Below the pieces are notes generated by a model. The model was not told the DNA's origin, did not search any database, and saw only the letters and a list, made by a program, of their open reading frames with translations. A stretch of DNA of 25,579 nt from an uncultured Collinsella sp. GTDB lineage: Bacteria; Actinomycetota; Coriobacteriia; Coriobacteriales; Coriobacteriaceae. Both the position numbers and the translations under genes were made by a program. Of the stretch, positions 7,183 through 13,674 are shown one piece after another. Position 1 is the stretch's first letter. Every line of letters starts with the position of its first letter. The DNA is taken from contig CATZRJ010000027.1 in the NCBI GenBank assembly GCA_958423535.1, positions 1 to 25,579 on the forward strand, in the 5' to 3' direction.

Positions 7183-8541
7183 ATGGCAGCAACTGAGCAG
7201 CTGTTCAACGTTCGTGAGCGCAAGCGCTTTGAACGTCACGACATTTGGGAGCGCATCGCCGAGAACGGCACGATTTCCGCCGCCGTCATGGTCTTCGCCG
7301 CCATCGCCGCCGTCATTTGCGCCAATACCGATGCCTACGAGGCCATCCATCACTTTTTGGAGACCCCGCTGTATGTGGGTCTGGGCAACTTTACGGCCGG
7401 TCTCACCGTTGAGCTTTTCGTCAACGACTTCCTCATGGCGATTTTCTTTTTGCTGGTGGGCATTGAGCTTAAGTACGAGATGACGGTCGGCGAGCTCAAG
7501 AATCCGCGTCAGGCCATGCTTCCCATGCTGGCGGCCGTGGGCGGCGTCGTCGTTCCCGCCTGTATCTACCTGATCTTCAACCATGCCGGCGCCCGCAACG
7601 GTTGGGCCATCCCCATGGCAACCGATATTGCCTTTGCGCTGGGCGTGCTGTCGCTTTTGGGCAACCGCGTGCCCAACGGCGTGCGCGTGTTCTTCTCGAC
7701 GCTCGCCATCGCCGACGACCTCATCTCCATCGCCGCCATCGCCATCTTCTACGGTCAGAGCCCCAATCCGTTTTGGTTGGGCGCCGCCGCGCTTGTGACC
7801 TGCGCGCTCGTGTGGCTCAACAAGACGCAGCATTACCGCCTTGCCCCGTATTCGGTACTGGGTCTGCTGTTGTGGTTCTGCATGTTCAAGAGCGGCGTAC
7901 ATGCCACGCTTGCCGGCGTCATCTTGGCCTTTACCATCCCGGCCAAGTGCGGCGTCAAGCTCGATAGCCTCACCGATTGGTTGGGCGAGTGCCTGCCGCT
8001 GCTCGATGACCGCTACGACGACGAGGCGCACATCTTGGGCCAGCATGACTTTACCGTCTCGACCACCAGGGTCGAGCGCGTCATGCACCGCGTGACCCCG
8101 CCGCTCATCCGCATGGAGCGTCTGATCTCCACGCCGGTCAACTTTGTGATTCTGCCGATCTTTGCGTTCGTGAACGCACAGGTTCGCCTAGTGGGCGTGG
8201 ACATGAGCACGCTGCTCACCGACCCGGTGACGCTCGGCGTGTACTTTGGCATGCTGCTGGGCAAGCCGATTGGTATTTTTGGCATGACATTTGCCCTGGT
8301 CAAGCTCAAGGCTTGCCAGTTGCCGCGCAACGTCAACTGGCACATGATTGCCGGTGTGGGCATTCTGGGCGGCATCGGCTTTACGATGTCGATCCTCATC
8401 AGCGGCCTCGCTTTCCCGACGGCCGAGTTTGAGGTTCTTGCCGCCAAGGCTGCCATTCTTGCCGGTTCGGTCACCGCGGCCGTGCTCGGCATGATCTACA
8501 TGAGTGTGGTCTGCAAGCACCCCGCGCCCAAGAACGAGTAA
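7183..8541 (+). CDS. nhaA: Na+/H+ antiporter NhaA
   Basis: An electrogenic sodium/proton antiporter of the cytoplasmic membrane, used in sodium and pH homeostasis. The 452 residues include the usual run of about 11-12 hydrophobic segments plus a charged N-terminal arm. The ion-binding aspartates are present: D148 in MATDIAFALG (equivalent to D133 of the E. coli protein) and D178-D179 in LAIADDL (equivalent to D163/D164). A cytosolic stretch around residues 265-305 is charged and longer than in E. coli NhaA. ATG at 7183 has AAAGGAG six bases upstream. It seems to be a single gene preceded by a structured leader, which suggests regulation by ions or pH. The function is well supported. Confidence 0.96.
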   Translation: MAATEQLFNVRERKRFERHDIWERIAENGTISAAVMVFAAIAAVICANTDAYEAIHHFLETPLYVGLGNFTAGLTVELFVNDFLMAIFFLLVGIELKYEMTVGELKNPRQAMLPMLAAVGGVVVPACIYLIFNHAGARNGWAIPMATDIAFALGVLSLLGNRVPNGVRVFFSTLAIADDLISIAAIAIFYGQSPNPFWLGAAALVTCALVWLNKTQHYRLAPYSVLGLLLWFCMFKSGVHATLAGVILAFTIPAKCGVKLDSLTDWLGECLPLLDDRYDDEAHILGQHDFTVSTTRVERVMHRVTPPLIRMERLISTPVNFVILPIFAFVNAQVRLVGVDMSTLLTDPVTLGVYFGMLLGKPIGIFGMTFALVKLKACQLPRNVNWHMIAGVGILGGIGFTMSILISGLAFPTAEFEVLAAKAAILAGSVTAAVLGMIYMSVVCKHPAPKNE

Positions 8542-8629
8542 AAGCTCGAAAAAAGACACCAGAACCGGTTTGGATGCGTTCGAAACTCGGATCCGAGCGC
8601 TACTGGCCCCCTGCCAGATACCCCCCCCG

Positions 8630-8857
8630 TGGTCAAAAAACGCCGTTTGTGAGTACTGTCACAAACGGCGTATCATTTTAGGTGCGGAAAATAATGAACA
8701 AATTTATAAGAACTGTACGTTAATGAGTGACCATCGACTTCCAATTTGGCGCTAGCTGACGGTGATTAGGGAGTTTCAAGTCGAGTTTTGCCGATTTCGA
8801 CCAAGAAACGCTGCTACTAAAAAGGTGACAGTACTCATATTTGCCCTTTTTTGGCCA
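8630..8857. repeat. 228-bp repeat element, copy 1 (GAGTACTGTCAC ends)
   Basis: The left end TGGTCAAAAAAC (8630) and the right end, read on the minus strand as TGGCCAAAAAAGG (from 8857), are inverted. Each carries GAGTACTGTCAC about 21 bases in (8651-8662, and reversed at 8825-8836). The left end also forms its own perfect 13-bp hairpin (8640-8652 with 8659-8671, loop GTACTG). The interior is A/T-rich and non-coding. A related element lies at 23174-23389. The stretch 8542-8916 holds no gene; upstream of the element it shows only a palindrome CTCGGATCCGAG (8586-8597) and a run of eight C (8621-8628). Confidence 0.7.
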
Positions 8858-8870
8858 CAAGCCCTAAAAC

Positions 8871-8918
8871 AAGCCTCGCCAGGGTCGGGAAACGGGCCAA
8901 ATGCCGGCCTCGAGGCTT
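8871..8918 (-). terminator. Possible terminator of the 84-residue gene
   Basis: AAGCCTCG (8871-8878) and CGAGGCTT (8911-8918) pair perfectly. On the minus strand the structure overlaps the stop codon of the small gene and is followed by GTTTTA. The 32-base loop can fold further (GGCC pairs). The wide loop and short T-run make this only moderately likely. Confidence 0.4.
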
Positions 8919-9171
8919 ATTCCACGGTGCCGTAGACGGCGCCCCAGCCGTGGGCGGCCAAGGCGGAGTTGAGCTGGTCGCAAAGTGACTGGCGGTCGTA
9001 GTAGCCGGGCGGCAAAAGGTTCACGATTTCCATGAGGTCGGGCGCCAGGTCCAAGATCTCGGCCTGCACGATGAGATCCAGGCGGTCGATGGCGCGGCGG
9101 TCATAAAACAGTCCGTCGACCAGGCGCTGCAGGTCGCCGAATTCCTCGGCCTGGAACGATCCGTACTCCAT
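8917..9171 (-). CDS. Conserved-looking hypothetical protein, 84 residues
   Basis: A family I do not recognise. The protein is acidic and leucine-rich, starts MEYGSFQAEEFGDLQRLVDG, and has a central helical stretch (RLDLIVQAEILDLAPDLMEI) followed by LLPPGYYDRQSLCDQLNSAL. It has no signal peptide, membrane span or metal motif. ATG at 9171 is chosen over one at 9201 because a full AAGGAGG lies four bases before it. Codon use is like that of the neighbours, and the good ribosome-binding site argues that it is real. It runs opposite to nhaA and the aminotransferase and shares a divergent promoter region with the latter. No function can be inferred. Confidence 0.75.
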   Translation of the reverse strand: MEYGSFQAEEFGDLQRLVDGLFYDRRAIDRLDLIVQAEILDLAPDLMEIVNLLPPGYYDRQSLCDQLNSALAAHGWGAVYGTVE

Positions 9172-9251
9172 AGTGCCTCCTTGGGCGCCCCACACCGGCA
9201 TGCGCGGCGATGTCGTAATTCATTGCGATGGACTTAATCTATCACGGCTTC

Positions 9252-9280
9252 ATACCGTTGCGGCAGTGGCGGTCTATACT
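9252..9280 (+). promoter_or_regulatory. Candidate promoter of the aminotransferase gene
   Basis: TATACT at 9275-9280 lies 41 bases before the start codon in an otherwise GC-rich region. No good -35 match is found 17 bases upstream, so only the -10 box is supported. Confidence 0.35.
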
Positions 9281-9321
9281 TAGACGAACTGCAACGTCCC
9301 GCTTCGCGAAAGGTCGCACCC

Positions 9322-10626
9322 ATGCAGACGATCTACCAGAAGATGGAAACCACCGAACTCGATGCCGCCATCGAGGCGCTCAAAGCCGAGGTCGCCGAGG
9401 TCAAGGCCAAGGGCCTGGCGCTCGACATGGCCCGCGGCAAGCCGTCGCCCTCCCAGGTGGACATCTCTCGACCCATGCTCGATATTCTCAATGCCGACGC
9501 CGATCTGCACGACGGCAACGTCGACTGCTCCAACTACGGCTGCTTTGAGGGCATTCCCTCGGCACGCAAGCTGGCGGGGGAGTTCCTGGGTTGCCCCGCC
9601 GAGCAGACGCTCGTACTGGGTTCGTCGAGCCTGCTGATCGAGCACGATATCGCCGGCATGTTCTGGCGCTGCGGCTCGTGCGGTAGCGAGCCTTGGGAGG
9701 CTTATGAGGCCGCGCATGACGGCAAGAAGGTCAAGTTCCTGTGCCCTGTTCCCGGCTACGACCGCCACTTTGGCATCACTGCCGACTTGGGTATCGAGAA
9801 TGTCCCCGTCGCGATGACCGACAACGGCCCCGACATGGACGAGATCGAGCGCTTGGTTGCCGCCGACGACTCCATCAAGGGCATCTGGTGCGTGCCCAAG
9901 TATTCCAACCCCACGGGCATCACCTTTAGCGAGGACACCGTGCGTCGCCTGGTCGAGATGCCCACGGCCGCGCCCGATTTCCGCATCTTCTGGGACAACG
10001 CCTACTGCGTGCACGACCTGTACGACGAGACCGACGAGCTTGCCAACATCTTTGACCTCGCCCGCGCGGCGGGCACCGAGGACCGCGTGGTGGCCTTTGC
10101 CTCGACGTCCAAGATCACCTTCCCGGGCGCCGGCATCGGCTTTATCGGTGCGAGCCCCGCGGTTATCGCGGAGTTCTCCAAGCGCCTGAAGGCCGGCCTT
10201 ATCAGCGCCGACAAGCTCAACCAGCTGCGCCACGTACGCTTCCTTCCCACCATCGAGGCGGTCAAGGAGCACATGAAAAAGCATGCCGAGTTCCTGCGTC
10301 CGCGCTTTGAGGCCGTCGAGCGCAAGCTCACCGAGGGCTTGGGCGACACAGACTGTGCCACCTGGACGCACCCCCGCGGCGGCTACTTTGTAAGCTTCGA
10401 TGGTCCCGAGGGCTCGGCCCAGAAGGTAGCCGCGCTTTGCGCCGACCTGGGCGTCAAGCTCACGCCGGCCGGTGCTACCTGGCCCTATGGCAAGGACCCG
10501 CGCGACACCAACATCCGCATCGCGCCGAGCTATCCCACGGTCGAGGACCTGGAGGCCGCGCTCGATGTGCTGGTGCTGGCTGTGAAGCTCGTCGCTGCCG
10601 AGCTTGCGCGTGCCGAGCGCGCCTAA
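9322..10626 (+). CDS. Pyridoxal-phosphate aminotransferase, aspartate aminotransferase class Ic
   Basis: A 434-residue fold-type I enzyme, probably transferring amino groups between aspartate and 2-oxoglutarate. It has the sequence style of the MocR-like stand-alone aminotransferase family (Pfam Aminotran_MocR) rather than classical AspC. Visible sites are LDMARGKPSPSQVD near the N-terminus, VPKYSNPTG, WDNAYCVHD (D225 for the pyridine nitrogen, Y228), STSKITFPGAGIGF with Schiff-base K264, and NIRIAPSYP with R399 for the substrate carboxylate. The motif GSCGSEPWEAYEAAHDG contains two cysteines of unknown meaning. ATG at 9322 has GAAAGG nine bases upstream. It is followed after 51 bases by the STAS gene. 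Substrate preference is inferred from the family. Confidence 0.88.
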   Translation: MQTIYQKMETTELDAAIEALKAEVAEVKAKGLALDMARGKPSPSQVDISRPMLDILNADADLHDGNVDCSNYGCFEGIPSARKLAGEFLGCPAEQTLVLGSSSLLIEHDIAGMFWRCGSCGSEPWEAYEAAHDGKKVKFLCPVPGYDRHFGITADLGIENVPVAMTDNGPDMDEIERLVAADDSIKGIWCVPKYSNPTGITFSEDTVRRLVEMPTAAPDFRIFWDNAYCVHDLYDETDELANIFDLARAAGTEDRVVAFASTSKITFPGAGIGFIGASPAVIAEFSKRLKAGLISADKLNQLRHVRFLPTIEAVKEHMKKHAEFLRPRFEAVERKLTEGLGDTDCATWTHPRGGYFVSFDGPEGSAQKVAALCADLGVKLTPAGATWPYGKDPRDTNIRIAPSYPTVEDLEAALDVLVLAVKLVAAELARAERA

Positions 10627-10677
10627 CGCGCGGCTTCCCGTACTATCCGCACTTTCGATACGTAAAGGAGCGTATAC

Positions 10678-10992
10678 ATGGATTTGGGAATTTCTACCAA
10701 CCCCACGCCAGAGCTCTACACCATTAAGGTAACCGGCGAGATCGATATCTCTAACGCCGATAGCCTGCGCAATGCCATTGACCTGGCGCTCGAGCAGCCC
10801 ACTGAGGCCGTTGAGCTCGATTTTGCCCAGGTGAGCTACATCGATTCGACGGGCATTGGCGTGCTCGTGGGCGCCGCGCACCACGCGGTCGACCACGGTA
10901 AGCGCTTTAGCTGCACTAATGTGCAGCCCCAGGTGATGCGCGTGGTTCAGCTGCTGGGCGTCGACCAGGAGATTTCGATCACGGCGGCATAA
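10678..10992 (+). CDS. STAS-domain anti-sigma factor antagonist (SpoIIAA/RsbV-like)
   Basis: A 104-residue single-domain cytoplasmic protein. Antagonists of this family bind an anti-sigma kinase when unphosphorylated and so release a sigma factor. The core is visible: VTGEIDISNADSLRNAI for the first strand-helix unit, and VSYIDSTGIGVLVGA with the phosphorylatable serine in DSTG. The start has AAAGGAG eight bases before it. No RsbW-type kinase, sigma factor or PP2C phosphatase is nearby, so the partner must be elsewhere. It could also work in an unrelated STAS role such as envelope lipid transport, but the short stand-alone form with DSTGIG favours an antagonist. Confidence 0.88.
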   Translation: MDLGISTNPTPELYTIKVTGEIDISNADSLRNAIDLALEQPTEAVELDFAQVSYIDSTGIGVLVGAAHHAVDHGKRFSCTNVQPQVMRVVQLLGVDQEISITAA

Positions 10993-11041
10993 TCTTTGCC
11001 CCCAAAAGGGCGTGCCGTTTGGCATATGTTTGTGATGCGCT

Positions 11042-11070
11042 CGGACGTTTTGGCGTCCGGGCGCTATACT
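11042..11070 (+). promoter_or_regulatory. Candidate promoter of the tatA-tatC transcript
   Basis: TATACT at 11065-11070 could serve as a -10 box. It is preceded by a small hairpin CGGACG / CGTCCG (11042-11047 and 11054-11059) that occupies the -35 position and could terminate or separate the STAS transcript. The leader to the GTG start would be about 70 bases. Confidence 0.4.
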
Positions 11071-11145
11071 TGACCGAATGAATAGACGAGTTCCGGCCGA
11101 ATGGCGCGGTGCGGGCTCGACTCACATCGAGCCTTGGAGGTATGT

Positions 11146-11727
11146 GTGTTTGGTATTGGAGAGGGTGAGCTCGCGATCATCGTGGTCTTCGGCTTTTTGC
11201 TGTTTGGCCCGGATAAGCTCCCGCAGATGGGCCGCACGATCGGCCGTGCCATCCGTCAGTTCCGCGAGACGCAGGAAAAGATGACGGCCGTTGTTCAGTC
11301 CGAGATCATCGATCCGGTAAGCGAGGCCGCGTCGGCTCCGGTCAAGCCCAAGAAGGCTGCCGTCGATGACGATTCCGATGCGGACGAGGATGCCGCCGGG
11401 ACGGCTGCACCCGCAAAGAAGGAGACCTTTGCCGAGCGCCGTGCCCGCCTTGCCGCCGAGAAGGCTGCGAGCGAGGGTGCCACCGAGGGCGAAGGCGCTG
11501 CTGATGAGGCCGAGGGTGCAGAGCCTGCCGCCGCTGCTGCTGCCGCCGCCGAGCCCGAGCCTGCTGCAGAGCCGGAACCCGAGCCCGAGCCGGCAGAGCC
11601 CACGACGGCTGACCTCTACGCCCGTCGTCCCCGTAAGCGCAAGGCTGTCGTCGACCAGCTCGCTCGCGAGCTCGAGGCCGAGGACGACGCCGCTGCCGCC
11701 GACGCCCCGAAGGGAGGCGATGAGTAA
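11146..11727 (+). CDS. tatA: Twin-arginine translocase TatA/TatB family subunit
   Basis: The small pore or receptor subunit of the Tat system that exports folded proteins. The start is GTG at 11146, with GGAGG five bases upstream. This gives MFGIGEGELAIIVVFGFLLFGPDKLP, the normal short N-terminus with one membrane helix, the FG hinge and the amphipathic helix to about residue 50. Earlier in-frame starts would add residues ahead of the membrane helix that TatA proteins lack. After residue about 60 the protein is a long Ala/Glu/Pro-rich acidic tail to 193 residues, longer than typical TatA (60-90), with a basic patch RRPRKRK. TatA and TatB cannot be separated safely. It overlaps tatC by one base, so translation is probably coupled. 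Confidence 0.9.
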   Translation: MFGIGEGELAIIVVFGFLLFGPDKLPQMGRTIGRAIRQFRETQEKMTAVVQSEIIDPVSEAASAPVKPKKAAVDDDSDADEDAAGTAAPAKKETFAERRARLAAEKAASEGATEGEGAADEAEGAEPAAAAAAAAEPEPAAEPEPEPEPAEPTTADLYARRPRKRKAVVDQLARELEAEDDAAAADAPKGGDE

Positions 11728-12518
11728 TGCCTATCGGACCTGCGCGTATGCCGCTCTTCGATCACCTGGGAGAGCTCCGTCGCCGCCTGACCATCGTGGT
11801 CGTGTCGGTGTTCGCCGCCGCTATCGTGCTGTATTTCGCCACGCCCGTGGTGCTCGACATCTTGGAAGACCCCATCCGCTCCTTTGTGCCAGACGGTAAG
11901 TTCTACATCACTACCACGCTCGGTGGCTTTGGCCTGCGCTTCTCGCTGGCCATCAAGATGGCCGTGGTCATGTGCACGCCCATGATCATCTGGCAGATTC
12001 TGGCATTTTTCCTGCCGGCGCTTCGCCCCAACGAGCGCAAGTGGGTCGTGCCCACGGTGCTCGCCTCGACGGTGCTGTTCTTCCTGGGCGCCATTTTCTG
12101 CTACTTCATCATCATTCCTGCGGGCTTTGAGTGGCTCATCGGCGAAACCTCGGCCGTCGCTACGGCGCTGCCCGATCTGGAGAACTACGTCAACATGGAG
12201 CTGCTCTTTATGATCGGCTTTGGTGTGGCGTTTGAGCTGCCGCTCATCATCTTTTATCTGTCCGTCTTCCATATCGTGTCCTACGCGGCCTTCCGCAGTG
12301 CCTGGCGTTTCGTGTACGTTGGCCTGCTTGTGGGCTCGGCTGTGATTACGCCCGACGGCTCGCCCGTTACGCTGGGCCTCATGTATGGCGCCCTGCTCTC
12401 GCTCTACGAGATTTCGCTTGCCATCGCCCGTGTGGTCATTACCGCGCGCGAGGGCAAGGAGGGCTTGTTCGTGAGTCGTCTGGACCTGTTCTCGGACGAC
12501 GAGGACGACGAGGAGTAA
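11727..12518 (+). CDS. tatC: Sec-independent protein translocase TatC
   Basis: The core Tat receptor that binds the twin-arginine signal, integral to the cytoplasmic membrane. The 263 residues carry six hydrophobic segments. The hallmark N-terminal motif is PLFDHLGELRRRL, whose glutamate and arginines form the signal-binding surface. A further conserved segment, FLPALRPNERKWV, lies in the first cytoplasmic loop. The start ATG overlaps the TatA stop (TAATG), and GGGAGG is placed upstream inside tatA. The C-terminus is a short acidic run (FSDDEDDEE). hypA follows after 6 bases. Tat and Hyp proteins are linked in hydrogenase biogenesis, since many hydrogenases use Tat, so the pairing may be meaningful. 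Confidence 0.96.
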   Translation: MPIGPARMPLFDHLGELRRRLTIVVVSVFAAAIVLYFATPVVLDILEDPIRSFVPDGKFYITTTLGGFGLRFSLAIKMAVVMCTPMIIWQILAFFLPALRPNERKWVVPTVLASTVLFFLGAIFCYFIIIPAGFEWLIGETSAVATALPDLENYVNMELLFMIGFGVAFELPLIIFYLSVFHIVSYAAFRSAWRFVYVGLLVGSAVITPDGSPVTLGLMYGALLSLYEISLAIARVVITAREGKEGLFVSRLDLFSDDEDDEE

Positions 12519-12524
12519 ATCGGT

Positions 12525-12881
12525 ATGCACGAGGTTGGCATTGTCAACGGCATACTCGACACAGTGATTCGCGCGGCGCGTGGGGCGGGGGCCTCGCGCG
12601 CCGTTTTGGTAACGCTGCGTATCGGGGATATGACCGAGGTCGTGCGCGAGGCACTCGACTTTGCATGGGAGACATTTCGCGACGAGGACCCGCTCACGCG
12701 CGGCTGCGAGCTTGCCGTAGAGGAAGTCCATCCACAAAGCGAGTGTCTGGACTGCGGCGAGGTCTTTGAGCACGACCGCTTCCATTGCCGTTGTCCCCAG
12801 TGCGGTGGCGCCAATGTGCGCCTACTGCACGGCCGCGAGCTCGACATCGCCAGTATAGAAATCGAAACCCCCGACGATTAG
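12525..12881 (+). CDS. hypA: Hydrogenase nickel-insertion protein HypA
   Basis: Delivers Ni2+ to the [NiFe]-hydrogenase large subunit together with HypB. The 118 residues match the usual 113-120. The invariant N-terminal MHE (His2 and Glu3 for nickel) is present. The structural zinc site has two CxxC pairs at C74/C77 and C90/C93, and an extra Cys lies at position 88. The gene begins 6 bases after the tatC stop, so it is probably cotranscribed. Hydrogenase structural genes and HypC-F are not in this window. Confidence 0.95.
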   Translation: MHEVGIVNGILDTVIRAARGAGASRAVLVTLRIGDMTEVVREALDFAWETFRDEDPLTRGCELAVEEVHPQSECLDCGEVFEHDRFHCRCPQCGGANVRLLHGRELDIASIEIETPDD

Positions 12882-12936
12882 CCCGCCAGCCACCTGGGGA
12901 CGGGGTATAAATGTTGGAAATTAAGGAGTGCCGAAT

Positions 12937-13620
12937 ATGGCCGAGAAAACGATTGATATCGCGTCGCCGATTCTGTCGCGCAATGAGCGCCTGGCAGATC
13001 AGCTGCGTCAGCGATTTAAAGAGACAAACACCTATGTGATCAATGTGTTGTCGAGCCCCGGCTCGGGCAAGACTACCACGATCCTGGGCACCAACGAGCG
13101 TCTACGTGACAAGGCCGGCCTGCGCTGTGCCGTCATCGAGGGCGATATCGCCTCGGATGTCGACGCCATCACCATGAAGGAAGCCGGCATGCCCGCCATC
13201 CAGATCAACACGGGCGGCCTGTGCCACCTCGAGGGCAACATGATCATGGAGGCCGTTGACGCCTTCGACCAGGCTGTGGGTCTGGAAAACATCGATGTCA
13301 TCTTTATCGAAAACGTGGGTAACCTGGTCTGCCCAGTCGACTTTGACCTGGGCGAGAACCTGTCCATCATGATCCTCTCGGTGCCCGAGGGCGACGACAA
13401 GCCCATCAAGTACCCGGGCATCTTCCAGCACGCCGGCGCGCAGCTGCTCAACAAGGTCGATGTGGCCCCGGCTTTCGATTTTGACATGGATAGGTATACT
13501 AAGACACTCGATGACCTCAATCCGCAGGCGCCGCGGTTTGCCGTGAGCGCGCGCAAGGGCGAGGGCATGGATGCCTGGTGCGATTGGCTCATCGGGCAGA
13601 TTGAGCAAGCAAGGGCGTAA
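12937..13620 (+). CDS. hypB: Hydrogenase nickel-incorporation GTPase HypB
   Basis: A cytoplasmic GTPase that works with HypA in nickel loading of [NiFe]-hydrogenase. It has 227 residues. The P-loop SSPGSGKTT is at about residues 39-47. The GTPase-domain metal site is intact: C96-H97 in GGLCHLE and C132 in NVGNLVCP. It lacks both the N-terminal CxxCGC nickel motif and the His-rich stretch found in some HypB proteins, so it is the minimal form without nickel storage. ATG at 12937 is preferred over a GTG at 12928, because the GTG overlaps the AAGGAG site itself. The 55-base gap to hypA contains GGGGAC and TATAAA, which could add a promoter. Confidence 0.95.
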   Translation: MAEKTIDIASPILSRNERLADQLRQRFKETNTYVINVLSSPGSGKTTTILGTNERLRDKAGLRCAVIEGDIASDVDAITMKEAGMPAIQINTGGLCHLEGNMIMEAVDAFDQAVGLENIDVIFIENVGNLVCPVDFDLGENLSIMILSVPEGDDKPIKYPGIFQHAGAQLLNKVDVAPAFDFDMDRYTKTLDDLNPQAPRFAVSARKGEGMDAWCDWLIGQIEQARA

Positions 13621-13674
13621 GTCGGCCGCCATACGGGCGGGCGTAGCCGCAGAGATACGAGATAGGAGCCTCTT

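Noticed and set aside
5956..8088. A 710-codon open frame on the minus strand opposite ppaC and nhaA
   Set aside because: Same explanation: it covers two certain genes and a terminator, and its product has no family-like motif.
8621..8628. A run of eight C as a phase-variation tract
   Set aside because: It lies outside any gene and not within a clear promoter, so slippage would have no visible effect.
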